The notes under the pieces: generated by a model
The model's input: only the letters and a program-made list of their open reading frames with translations
The model's database searches: none
What the model was told of the DNA's origin: nothing
Assembly (NCBI GenBank): GCA_028817435.1
Contig: JAPPPQ010000059.1
Span: 62,001-126,000, forward strand
DNA from: Deltaproteobacteria bacterium
GTDB lineage: Bacteria; Myxococcota_A; UBA9160; UBA6930
Length of the DNA stretch: 64,000 nucleotides
Direction: 5' to 3'
Shown: positions 48,208 to 57,209 of the stretch, one piece after another
Position numbering within the stretch: position 1 is the first letter of the stretch
Layout: each line of letters begins with the position of its first letter
Translations under genes and position numbers: made by a program

Positions 48208-48834
48208 ATGGACAGCCACAGCGCCGGCACGCGCCAGGGCATCCTCAATGCCGCAGAGAAAGAGTTCGCGTGGCATGGCTACGAGGGCGCGCACCTGCAG
48301 TTCATTGCCTCCCAGGCGGGCGTCCAGAAGACCGCCATTTACTACTACTTTCCCAGCAAGGCGGCGCTCTACACCGCCGTGCTGAAGAGCATTCTCGAGC
48401 ACTTCGAAGCGGTGCTTTCGCAGGTGATTTCGAGCAGCGGGAGCCACGCAGAGAAGCTCTCCACCCTCATGGACGCCTTCAACGACGTTTTCGCCGAGCG
48501 CCCCACTTACTCGAAGATCCTGATGCGGCTCTTTGTGGACAGCTCCGATATGCTGCAGGAGGATATCTATGTGCATGTGCAACGCCCGGTTGCGCAAATT
48601 TTGCGCTTCATCAGAGAGGGCAAGGAGCGGGGCGTCTTTACCAGAGCATCGGCCCGCCATTTTCTGCAATCCGCGGTGGGCGCCATGATTTTTCACTACG
48701 CATCGGGGGCCTTCGGCGCGGCCATGCTCGGGGTGGAGGACATTTTCAGCGAGAGCGCCGTTACCTGGCGGCGCAGGGAGAACCGCAACATGGTGCTGCG
48801 CGCCATGCTGCGCGAGCCGCCCGCCGACTCTTGA
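48208..48834 (+). CDS. TetR/AcrR family transcriptional regulator
   Basis: A 208-residue repressor-type protein. The N-terminal helix-turn-helix covers about 8-55 (AGTRQGILNAAEKEFAWHGYEGAHL and IASQAGVQKTAIYYYFPSKAALY). The C-terminal ligand domain resembles regulators of fatty-acid or acyl-CoA metabolism (HFLQSAVGAMIFHYASGAFGA). It stands 69 nt before the ETF-QO gene, which handles electrons from acyl-CoA oxidation, so it may control that gene; this is context only. Confidence 0.85.
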   Translation: MDSHSAGTRQGILNAAEKEFAWHGYEGAHLQFIASQAGVQKTAIYYYFPSKAALYTAVLKSILEHFEAVLSQVISSSGSHAEKLSTLMDAFNDVFAERPTYSKILMRLFVDSSDMLQEDIYVHVQRPVAQILRFIREGKERGVFTRASARHFLQSAVGAMIFHYASGAFGAAMLGVEDIFSESAVTWRRRENRNMVLRAMLREPPADS

Positions 48835-48860
48835 CCGCGCCCCCCGCGGCGTGCCATTCT
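48831..48860 (+). promoter_or_regulatory. Promoter of the ETF-QO gene
   Basis: TTGACC (48831-48836) overlaps the TetR stop; CATTCT (48855-48860) follows after 18 nt. AAGGAG precedes the ATG at 48904. Confidence 0.45.
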
Positions 48861-48903
48861 GAAAGCCTACAGCCGGGAAGCCGGCTTTGCCGAAGGAGAG
48901 TTC

Positions 48904-50571
48904 ATGGAATCCCCCGCAGAACGCGAGAGCATGGAGGTGGATGTCCTCTATGTGGGCGCCGGGCCCGCCACCCTGGCCTCCGCCTACCACCTGATGCAGA
49001 CCTGCCGCGCGCGCGGCATGGAACCGCCCTCGGTGCTGGTCATTGAGAAGAGCGCGGCCGTGGGCGACCACGCGCTTTCCGGCGCGTGCATCAACCCGCG
49101 CGGCATTGCAGAGCTGATGCCGGATTACCTGGAGCAGGGCTTTCCCCTGGAATACACCTGCGATGCGCCCATGACCTATGTCTATCTGAAGAACGCCGCT
49201 TTCCGGCTGCCCGTGAATCTGCCCGAGTTCCGCAAGAAGGGCTACCTGGTGGCCTCGCTGAACAAGGTGGCGAAGTGGCTGGCGGAAAAGTGCGAGGCGC
49301 AGGGCGTGGATATTTACGCCGGTTTCGCCGGCGACCGGCTGCTCGTCGAGGGTGGGCGCGTGGTGGGCGTTCGCCTGGGCGATATGGGCGTGGACCGGGA
49401 GGGCCGCCGGAAGCCCACCTACCAGCCCGGCATGGATATTCGCGCCAAGGTGACTGTGTTGGGTGAAGGCGTGCGCGGCAGCCTCTCCCGGCAGCTCATC
49501 GAGCGCTTCGATCTCGCCGGAGAGAATCCCCAGGTCTATGAGACCGGCATCAAGGAAATCTGGCGCGTCCGCCCCGAAAAGCACCGCCCTGGGCGCGTGA
49601 TTCACGGACTCATCCCCCACTATCTGGCAAACGCCTTCGGCGGTATGTGGCTCTACGATATGCAGGACAACCTGATCTCTTTCGGCGTGGTCACGGCACT
49701 CGATTCATGGAATCCCCACAACGATCCCCATATGCAGGCGCAGAAGCTCAAGACCAACCCGTGGTTCCGCAAGCTGCTGGATGGCGCAGAGCTGGTGCGC
49801 TACGGCGCCAAGGCCATTCCCATGGGCGGCCAAACGGCCATGCCGAAGCTCTACACCGACGGCGCGCTGCTCATCGGCGATTCGGCCGGCTTCTGCAACG
49901 CCGAAAAGCTGTCCGGCGTGCACCTCGCCATCAAGTCCGGAATGCTGGCGGCGGAAACCGTCGCCGACGCCTGCCAGCGCGAAGAATGGAGCAGCGTCAC
50001 CTTGGGCGGCTACGCCGAGCGCTACCGCAGCAGCTGGGCGTGGCGCGAGCACTACCAGGCCCGCAATCATCACGCCTCTTTCGCCATGGGCCTGCCCTTC
50101 TTCTTTTTGAACGAGCCCGTGCGGCGCTTTCTCACCGGCGGTGCGGGCCTGGTGCCGAACCCGCGCTTCGAAGCGGGCCACGCCGCCTATCACAAGCTCT
50201 CCCAGTTGCCCGAAGCCAGGCGTCAGAAGGAGGAGTTTCAGTTCGACGGCGTGCTCACTTTCTCGAAGGAGCACCTGGTGGGCTTCTCGGGCGCGCAGCA
50301 CGAGGTGGATCAGCCCTCGCACCTGGTGGTGGCCGACACCGATCTGTGCAGCGATCTCTGCACCCGGGAATACGGCAACCCCTGCGAGAGCTTCTGCCCC
50401 GCCGCCGTCTATGAGATGGTGAACGATCCGGAGAATCCCGGGCGCAAGCAGCTCTTCATCCACCACGAAAACTGCGTCCACTGCAAGACCTGCGATATCG
50501 CCGATCCCTATCAGGTCATTACCTGGACTCCGCCGGAGGGCGGCGAGGGACCCGACTACCAGCAGATGTAG
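48904..50571 (+). CDS. Electron transfer flavoprotein-ubiquinone oxidoreductase
   Basis: Passes electrons from reduced ETF (acyl-CoA and amine dehydrogenases) to ubiquinone at the inner membrane. 555 residues: FAD-binding VLYVGAGPATLASAYHL, a central FAD/ubiquinone domain with LIGDSAGFCNAEKLSGVHLA, and a C-terminal 4Fe-4S ferredoxin-like region with CSDLCTREYGNPC, CESFCPAAVYE and ENCVHCKTCDI. Length and motifs are those of bacterial and mitochondrial ETF-QO. No etfA or etfB adjacent. Confidence 0.95.
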   Translation: MESPAERESMEVDVLYVGAGPATLASAYHLMQTCRARGMEPPSVLVIEKSAAVGDHALSGACINPRGIAELMPDYLEQGFPLEYTCDAPMTYVYLKNAAFRLPVNLPEFRKKGYLVASLNKVAKWLAEKCEAQGVDIYAGFAGDRLLVEGGRVVGVRLGDMGVDREGRRKPTYQPGMDIRAKVTVLGEGVRGSLSRQLIERFDLAGENPQVYETGIKEIWRVRPEKHRPGRVIHGLIPHYLANAFGGMWLYDMQDNLISFGVVTALDSWNPHNDPHMQAQKLKTNPWFRKLLDGAELVRYGAKAIPMGGQTAMPKLYTDGALLIGDSAGFCNAEKLSGVHLAIKSGMLAAETVADACQREEWSSVTLGGYAERYRSSWAWREHYQARNHHASFAMGLPFFFLNEPVRRFLTGGAGLVPNPRFEAGHAAYHKLSQLPEARRQKEEFQFDGVLTFSKEHLVGFSGAQHEVDQPSHLVVADTDLCSDLCTREYGNPCESFCPAAVYEMVNDPENPGRKQLFIHHENCVHCKTCDIADPYQVITWTPPEGGEGPDYQQM

Positions 50572-50595
50572 CCCGCGCTGCGGGAGCGGCCGCAG

Positions 50596-51288
50596 TCAGC
50601 TCGCGTTGCCGGGCGCGGGCGCTTGGGGCGAGAGCTTGTCGGCGTGCTTCACATTGCGCGCCTCGGTGGCCAGGATCACATACTCGGCGATGTTCGTGGC
50701 GTGGTCGGCCACGCGCTCCAGGTGCTTGGCAATCAGCACGAAGTCCACGCCCTGCGAGCTGGCCTCGGGGTGTTGCGCAATCTCCTCAATGGCGGCGCGC
50801 ACCACCTGGTCCTGGTCGCGATCCACCTGGTCGTCGTCGCGCAGCACCCGCCGGGCCAGCTCGGCGTCGTCCCGCTCGAAGCTCTCGACGGCGCGGCGCA
50901 ACTGGAGCTGGCTCTGCTCGCCCAGTTGGAGCAGGCGCTCCGGCGCGCTGGCGGAATCTCCGGTGCAAAGGCGCATGGCGGATTTGGCGATGTTGCGGGC
51001 CAGGTCGCCCACCCGCTCGAGGTCGTTGGCCATCATCTTGCCCGCCATCACACGACGCAGATCGTCGGCCACCGGCGCTTGGGTGGCGAGCAGGTGCAAC
51101 ACCTCCTTGTCAATCTCGACATCCATGCGGTCTATGGCGAGATCGTCCTGCAGCACCTGCTGCGCGGCGGCTGCGTCGCGCTCCCGGACTGCCGCCAGGG
51201 ACTTTTGCAAAATCTCCTCGGAGAGGCGCGCCATGCGCAGCAGTTGGCCGCGCAGTTCGCCGAGCATGAAATCCACGGGGCGCGTCAC
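50596..51288 (-). CDS. phoU: Phosphate-specific transport accessory protein PhoU
   Basis: Links the Pst transporter to the PhoR/PhoB system and represses it when phosphate is plentiful. 230 residues, two tandem three-helix PhoU domains with the metal-binding E/DxxxD patterns (MANDLERVGDLARNIA and LIAKHLERVADHATNIAEYV). Last gene of the pst operon, 4 nt after pstB. No phoB or phoR in this window. Confidence 0.96.
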   Translation of the reverse strand: MTRPVDFMLGELRGQLLRMARLSEEILQKSLAAVRERDAAAAQQVLQDDLAIDRMDVEIDKEVLHLLATQAPVADDLRRVMAGKMMANDLERVGDLARNIAKSAMRLCTGDSASAPERLLQLGEQSQLQLRRAVESFERDDAELARRVLRDDDQVDRDQDQVVRAAIEEIAQHPEASSQGVDFVLIAKHLERVADHATNIAEYVILATEARNVKHADKLSPQAPAPGNAS

Positions 51289-51292
51289 CGGC

Positions 51293-52057
<765 letters not shown>

Positions 52058-52077
52058 TTGCTTCCACCAGTTTGCCG

Positions 52078-53373
52078 CTACCAGCGCCGCTCGAAGCGGT
52101 TGCGCAGCAGCACCGCTGCCAGGTTCATGGCCATGAGAAAGCTTAGCAGCACCAGAATGGCGGCGGAGGTTTTCGCCACGAAGGCGCGCTCGGGGCTGTC
52201 GGCCCACAGGTAGATTTGCACCGGCAGCGCGCTGGAGGGCGCGGTGGGTCCGCTGGGCAGATCTGCGATGAAGGCCACCATGCCGATCATCAGCAGTGGC
52301 GCCGTTTCGCCCAGCGCGCGGGCCATGCCGATGATGGTGCCGGTGAGAATGCCCGGCAGCGCCAGCGGCAGCACATGGTGAAAGACCATCTGCGGCAGCG
52401 AAGCGCCCACGCTGAGCGCGGCTTCGCGCACCGCCGGCGGCACCGCGGCAATGGCCGCGCGCGCCGCGACGATGACGGTGGGCAGAGTCATCAGCGACAG
52501 CACCATTCCCCCCACCAGTGGGGCCGAGCGCGGCAACTGCAGAAAGTTGAGAAACAGCGCCAGGCCGAGCAGCCCGAAGACGATGGAGGGCACCGCCGCC
52601 AAATTGTTGATGTTGACCTCGATCAGATCCGTCCAGCGGTTCTTCGGCGCAAACTCTTCCAGGTAAATGGCGGCGGCGACGCCGCTGGGAAAGGCGATCA
52701 GCAGGGTGACGAGCAAAGTCCAGAAAGAGCCGAGCACGGCGCCCCACAGGCCGGCCAGCTCGGGCTCGCGGCTGTCGCCCCGGCTCAGGAAGCGCCATGC
52801 GAAGACGCGCTCAATGCGCCCGTCTGCAGCCAGCGCGTCGAGCCAGGCGATCTGCGCGTCGCTCAGGCGGCGCTCGGACTCGGGCCGCGCGCGCGAAGCT
52901 CCGCCTTCGCGCAAAAAGAGGTCGGCGTCGTCGGAGAGGGGCAGGCGCAGCACCGGGCGCGCCTGCACCAGCGCGGGATTGGCCAGCACGCGGTCGCGCA
53001 GCTCGAAGGCCGCGCCCCGGCTCAGCAGCGCGTTCAGTTGGCGGCGCTCGCGGCGGCTCTGCACATCGGGAAACAACCGCCGCAGGCTGTGCTTGACGAT
53101 GGCGCCGTAGTCGGCGCTCTGCAACGCTTCGGCGTCATCGGCGCTGATGGCCGAGCCGCCGCCGAAGGCATTGGCGAAGTCCAGCTCGAGATTCACCTCG
53201 TGCTGGGTGAAAGCGGGCAGCCCCCGCAGCAGAATGCTGCCGAGCAGCAGCAGCAGCGCCGCCAGCGCGGCGAAGATGCCGGCTGCGCCGATCATGCGGA
53301 AGCGGCGCTCGCGGGCGTGGCGGCGCTTCCTGCGCCGCGCCGCGGCGGGCGTGCTGTGCGGGTTCTCACTCAT
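52078..53373 (-). CDS. pstA: Phosphate ABC transporter permease PstA
   Basis: Inner-membrane permease of 431 residues. After a basic N-terminus and the first membrane helix there is a long hydrophilic insertion (about 60-200, with [14 protein letters not shown] and [18 protein letters not shown]) before the standard five-helix permease core; E. coli PstA (296 residues) lacks this. Long-loop PstA forms are known in some proteobacteria. The EAA-like segment [24 protein letters not shown] is present. It overlaps pstC by 8 nt. Confidence 0.93.
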   Translation of the reverse strand: MSENPHSTPAAARRRKRRHARERRFRMIGAAGIFAALAALLLLLGSILLRGLPAFTQHEVNLELDFANAFGGGSAISADDAEALQSADYGAIVKHSLRRLFPDVQSRRERRQLNALLSRGAAFELRDRVLANPALVQARPVLRLPLSDDADLFLREGGASRARPESERRLSDAQIAWLDALAADGRIERVFAWRFLSRGDSREPELAGLWGAVLGSFWTLLVTLLIAFPSGVAAAIYLEEFAPKNRWTDLIEVNINNLAAVPSIVFGLLGLALFLNFLQLPRSAPLVGGMVLSLMTLPTVIVAARAAIAAVPPAVREAALSVGASLPQMVFHHVLPLALPGILTGTIIGMARALGETAPLLMIGMVAFIADLPSGPTAPSSALPVQIYLWADSPERAFVAKTSAAILVLLSFLMAMNLAAVLLRNRFERRW

Positions 53374-54637
53374 ACTGTTCCCGGTAGCGGCGCACCACCA
53401 GCAGCGCGGCCACATTGAGAGTCAGCGTAATCAGAAACAGCGCGAGCCCCAGCGCGAAAGCGGCCAGCGTTTTGGCGCTGTCGAATTCCTGATCGCCCAC
53501 CAGCAGCGTTACGATCTGCACGGTGACGGTGGTGACTGCCTCGAAGGGGTTGGCGGTGAGCCGGGCCGAGAGTCCCGCGGCCATCACCACGATCATCGTC
53601 TCGCCGATGGCGCGGGAGACGGCGAGCAGCAGCGCGCCGACGATGCCCGGCAGTGCGGCGGGCAGCACCACGCGGCGGATGGTCTCGGATTGCGTCGCGC
53701 CGAGTCCCAGCGAGCCTTCGCGCAGCGCCTGGGGAACCGCGGCGATTACATCGTCGGAGAGCGAGGAGACATAGGGGATGATCATCACGCCCATCACCAG
53801 GCCGGCGGCCAGCGCGCTTTCCGACGACACCGAGCCGAAGATCTGCGGCGCCAGCGGCAATCCGGAACCGGCGATGCGCTCGGCCAGCGCGCGCAGGCCG
53901 GGGCCGACCGTCAGCGCCGCGAAAAATCCATAGACCACGGTGGGAATGCCGGCGAGGATTTCGAGCAGCGGCTTTGCCAGCGCGCGCGCACGGGGGCTCG
54001 CATATTCCGACAGGTAAATGGCGGAGAAGAGTCCGATGGGCGCGGCCACGCACATGGCGATGGCGGTAATGAGCAGCGTGCCCGCAAAGACGGGCACGGC
54101 GCCAAATGCGCCGGAGGAGCCGACCTGGTCCGCGCGGATCGCCGTCTGCGGGCTCCACTTCAGCGAGAACAGAAATTCGCTCCAGTGCACCAGTTCGAAA
54201 AAGCGCGCCGCCTCGAAGAACAGCGAGAGCACAATGCCGAGGGTCACCAAAATCGCCAGGGCGGAGCAGCCCGCCAGCAGCGCCCGCAGCGCGCGCTCCA
54301 CGCTGCTTCGGGCGCGCAGCGCCACGCCGATGCGGCGCAGCGCAAAGGCCAGCCCGGCGCCACCCGCGGCCAGCGGCGCAATGAGCAGCGCCGCGCGCAG
54401 CGCCGCCGCAAAGCGCGGCGACTCTGCCGCCAGAGGCTTCGCCGCCAGCACCATCAGCAGCGCGGCCAGCGCGGGCAGGCTGCAGCACAGCGCCGCATAG
54501 TGCCCGTGATAGACGGGCCTGGAGTGCGGGCGCGCTGCGCCCGGCGTGCCCTGCGCCAGGGAGAGCGCGCGCCGCCGCCCGAGCCAAAACGCGGCGGCGG
54601 CGAGCGCAATCAATGCGAGCAGTCCCGCGGCGTTCAT
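53366..54637 (-). CDS. pstC: Phosphate ABC transporter permease PstC
   Basis: Second permease of the importer, 423 residues, longer than E. coli PstC (319) because of additional N-terminal membrane helices (LLALIALAAAAFWLGRR and LPALAALLMVLAAKPLA). The conserved EAA-like loop GSLGLGATQSETIRRVVLPAALPG is present. Start overlaps the pstS stop by 4 nt (ATGA). PstA and PstC are both enlarged, as seen in related long-form pst operons. Confidence 0.93.
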   Translation of the reverse strand: MNAAGLLALIALAAAAFWLGRRRALSLAQGTPGAARPHSRPVYHGHYAALCCSLPALAALLMVLAAKPLAAESPRFAAALRAALLIAPLAAGGAGLAFALRRIGVALRARSSVERALRALLAGCSALAILVTLGIVLSLFFEAARFFELVHWSEFLFSLKWSPQTAIRADQVGSSGAFGAVPVFAGTLLITAIAMCVAAPIGLFSAIYLSEYASPRARALAKPLLEILAGIPTVVYGFFAALTVGPGLRALAERIAGSGLPLAPQIFGSVSSESALAAGLVMGVMIIPYVSSLSDDVIAAVPQALREGSLGLGATQSETIRRVVLPAALPGIVGALLLAVSRAIGETMIVVMAAGLSARLTANPFEAVTTVTVQIVTLLVGDQEFDSAKTLAAFALGLALFLITLTLNVAALLVVRRYREQYE

Positions 54638-55704
54638 TGCGGGTGTTCTTTCCCCTCCGCTTTCTGGAGTTCCAGCGGCGTCTGCTTCTGCGCCGCCTTG
54701 CGCACCGCGCGCCGCTCCTCTGCGGGGAGCGGGATCAGCCCCTTGTCGGCCAGGTAGCCGTCTTCGCCCGCCGCCGCCTCGCTGGTGAACTCTGCGACGA
54801 ACTGCTGAATGCCGGGCACCACGCCGATATGCGCCTTCTTCACATAGACATAGAGCGAGCGCGAGACGCCGTAATCGCCGCTGGCGATGTTCTCGAAGCT
54901 CGGCAAAACCGATTCCACCGGGTTGCCCTGGAGGCGGTCGGAGTTTTGATCGAGAAAGCTGAAGCCGAAGATGCCGAGCGCCTTCCGGTTGGCTTCGAGC
55001 TTCTGCACGATCAGGTTGTCGTTTTCGCCGGCCTCAATGTAAGCGCCGTCTTCGCGGATGGTGTGGGCAATGGCCTTGAAGCGCTGCTTGTCCTTCTTGC
55101 GCAGCTCGGCGAGCATGGGAATCGCCTTGGCGCCGCCCTCCATGGCGAGCTCGACGAAGGCGTCGCGCGTTCCCGAAGTGGGCGGCGGCCCCAGCACCTC
55201 AATTTTCTCCTTCGGCAGGGAGGCAGCGATGTCGCTCCAGCGCCGGTAGGGGTTGTCCACCAGCTTGCCCTTCACCGGCACCTGCTTCGCCAGCGCCCGG
55301 AAAATCCACTCCTTGGTGAGCGGGTGGCGCACGCCCTTGCGCGAATTGGCAATGACGATGCCGTCGTAGCCCACGCGCACCTCGATGATCTCCTGGACGC
55401 CGTTCTTCGCGCAGCGATTTACCTCGGAGCGCTTGATGCGCCGCGAAGAGTTGGTGATGTCCGGGTAGTTGACGCCGACGCCCGCGCAGAACAGCTTGAG
55501 GCCGCCGCCGGAACCGGTGCTTTCGACCACCGGAGTGGGGAACTTGGTGCTGCGGCCGAATTGCTCGGCCGCCGCCGTCGAGAAGGGGAAGACCGTGGAG
55601 GAGCCCACGATGCGGATCTGCTCCCGGGCCGCGGCGGGCGCGGCCAGTGCCAACGCCAGCGCCGCTGCGCTGAGCAGGCTCCCGCGGAAATTCAAGCGTT
55701 CCAT
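54634..55704 (-). CDS. pstS: Phosphate-binding protein PstS
   Basis: Periplasmic receptor of the importer. 356 residues; signal peptide about 1-27 (SLLSAAALALALAAPAAA). The phosphate-binding wording IVGSSTVFPF, GSGGGLKLFCAG, DITNSSRRIK and TSGTRDAFVEL matches PstS proteins of the marine-type group. The ATG follows AAAGGAG. First gene of the pst operon proper; the porin lies upstream on the same strand. Confidence 0.95.
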   Translation of the reverse strand: MERLNFRGSLLSAAALALALAAPAAAREQIRIVGSSTVFPFSTAAAEQFGRSTKFPTPVVESTGSGGGLKLFCAGVGVNYPDITNSSRRIKRSEVNRCAKNGVQEIIEVRVGYDGIVIANSRKGVRHPLTKEWIFRALAKQVPVKGKLVDNPYRRWSDIAASLPKEKIEVLGPPPTSGTRDAFVELAMEGGAKAIPMLAELRKKDKQRFKAIAHTIREDGAYIEAGENDNLIVQKLEANRKALGIFGFSFLDQNSDRLQGNPVESVLPSFENIASGDYGVSRSLYVYVKKAHIGVVPGIQQFVAEFTSEAAAGEDGYLADKGLIPLPAEERRAVRKAAQKQTPLELQKAEGKEHPQ

Positions 55705-55717
55705 TTCGGTGCTCCTT

Positions 55718-55737
55718 TTGGTTGAAATTGGTTGAAA
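55718..55737. repeat. Two perfect 10-bp tandem repeats before pstS
   Basis: TTGGTTGAAA twice in a row within the 46-nt gap between porin and pstS. It does not match the CTGTCAT-type Pho box; the spacing and sequence differ. Confidence 0.75.
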
Positions 55738-55750
55738 GTGATTGAGTTGC

Positions 55751-56962
55751 CTAGAACGCAATGACCAGATCCGCTTGCAGGCGCGTGCGCTTCGCCGTGC
55801 TGTCCGGGAATGCATCCTCCGTTACATCGCTCGAGAACCAGATCAGGTTGAAGTCGGTGTTCTTCCAGATTTGGCGCGAGAGGTAGACGGTGATTCCCTC
55901 GCGGTTGGCCTTGCCGTCGTTCAGGTCGCTGTCGACAAATAGCGCGGGCCAGAAATCGGCTTCCAGCGAGTAGTAGCCGAAGCCGATCTTGGCGAAGTGC
56001 TTCTTGCTGCCGAGCTCCACGCCGATTCCGTAGCCGGTGTCCTGGGCCTCGAGACTGCGCGTGCCCGTGGCGTCTGTCACCGCCGGCTGGCCCGCATCGC
56101 CGTTGCCGGCGTAGTGCAGGTAGAGCAAAAATGGCCATTGCTTGTTGCCCGCCCGCAGCCACGCGCCCACTTCGTAGGCGTCCAGAGAGGGCGTCGGGTC
56201 GGCGGCGCTCCGCATTGCCAGCGCCACATTGCCGTTGCGCTCATTGCGGCTGAAGAAATCGCTGTCCAGCGAGCGGAAGGTATACCAGCTCACGCGCGCG
56301 CCCAGCGAGACTCCGCCGGAGAGTTCCGCCGCGAAGCCTCCCTGCAGGCCGAAGATATGCGGATCGGCCGCGCTGCTCTCTTCATCAATGATGAAGTAGC
56401 CGCTGTTGGCGAAGAGTTCGAAGCTGCCGCCCCCCGGCTTCACCTTGTATTGCAGCGCCACGCCCTCGGGATTGAGGTCGCCGTCCCAGAGTATGTAGTC
56501 CTTGCCGTTCTTCCAGCGGAAGGGATTGGACTGCCGCCCGGCGGTCAGCTTCAGCCCGCCCCACTTCAACTCCGCAAAGGCGCGGTCAATGTGGAAGCTG
56601 TCGGGGGTGAAGTCGTCGTTGCCGCCGAAGCTCTCGTTGGTGCTGCGGTGCTCGCCGCCGGAAGCCAGGCGGAAGCCCGCCGACACGCGCTCGTTCACCT
56701 TCGCCACACCGCCCAGGCGCAGCCGGTAACGGCCGCGGCTGCGGTCTTTCTCGCTGTCCGCGTCGAAGTCGAAGTGCTCGAAGCGCCCGCGGAAATCGCC
56801 GGACCACTTCACCTTGCCGAGCAATTCGGCGATCTGCTCCTTCGTCATGCCTTCCGCTTCGCTCTGCTGCGCCTGCGACGGGGCGCTGCCGAGCGCCAGG
56901 AATCCGGCCAGCGCTGCGGCGGCCAGTCCGCGCAGGGGCATCCGGTTCTTCGGGGTCTGCAT
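55751..56962 (-). CDS. Outer-membrane porin, probably phosphate-linked
   Basis: A 403-residue beta-barrel protein of the putative porin family. Signal peptide about 1-32 (GLAAAALAGFLALGSAPSQA), then WSGDFRGRFEHFDFDADSE and repeated amphipathic strands ending in Phe (LVIAF). Its position directly before pstSCAB suggests it admits phosphate or phosphate esters, but it is not an obvious OprP/OprO homologue. The ATG at 56962 is preferred over a GTG 18 nt upstream because GGAG spacing fits. Confidence 0.83.
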   Translation of the reverse strand: MQTPKNRMPLRGLAAAALAGFLALGSAPSQAQQSEAEGMTKEQIAELLGKVKWSGDFRGRFEHFDFDADSEKDRSRGRYRLRLGGVAKVNERVSAGFRLASGGEHRSTNESFGGNDDFTPDSFHIDRAFAELKWGGLKLTAGRQSNPFRWKNGKDYILWDGDLNPEGVALQYKVKPGGGSFELFANSGYFIIDEESSAADPHIFGLQGGFAAELSGGVSLGARVSWYTFRSLDSDFFSRNERNGNVALAMRSAADPTPSLDAYEVGAWLRAGNKQWPFLLYLHYAGNGDAGQPAVTDATGTRSLEAQDTGYGIGVELGSKKHFAKIGFGYYSLEADFWPALFVDSDLNDGKANREGITVYLSRQIWKNTDFNLIWFSSDVTEDAFPDSTAKRTRLQADLVIAF

Positions 56963-57106
56963 GGTGCGGTTTCTCCTCACGAAGATTAGGCGCGCCGGCG
57001 TCCGGGTGAAGCGCCTGCGGATTGCGGGCGCAACCCGGGCTTTGCCGTGGAGCGGGGAAAACTCCCTTCCTGGGCAGCGGGCGCAACTTCCCGCCCCGGC
57101 GCCGAC

Positions 57107-57137
57107 GGCGCGGGGCCGGCAGCGCCGACCCCGCGCC
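57107..57137. other. GC-rich inverted repeat between porin and nrdJ
   Basis: GGCGCGGGG (57107-57115) pairs with CCCCGCGCC (57129-57137). It sits in the 247-nt gap upstream of the porin and downstream of nrdJ. No U tract; it could separate the two transcripts. A second stem, CCCCC/GGGGG around ACC, lies directly after the nrdJ stop. Confidence 0.4.
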
Positions 57138-57209
57138 CACGGGCGCCTCTCACCCCCCAGCTCGAGACGCCGCGCGAAATTTTTTCCCGGCCCCCGGTGG
57201 GGGAAGACG

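Noticed and set aside
55705..55750. Pho box before pstS
   Set aside because: The tandem TTGGTTGAAA units differ in sequence and period from the CTGTCAT-type box.
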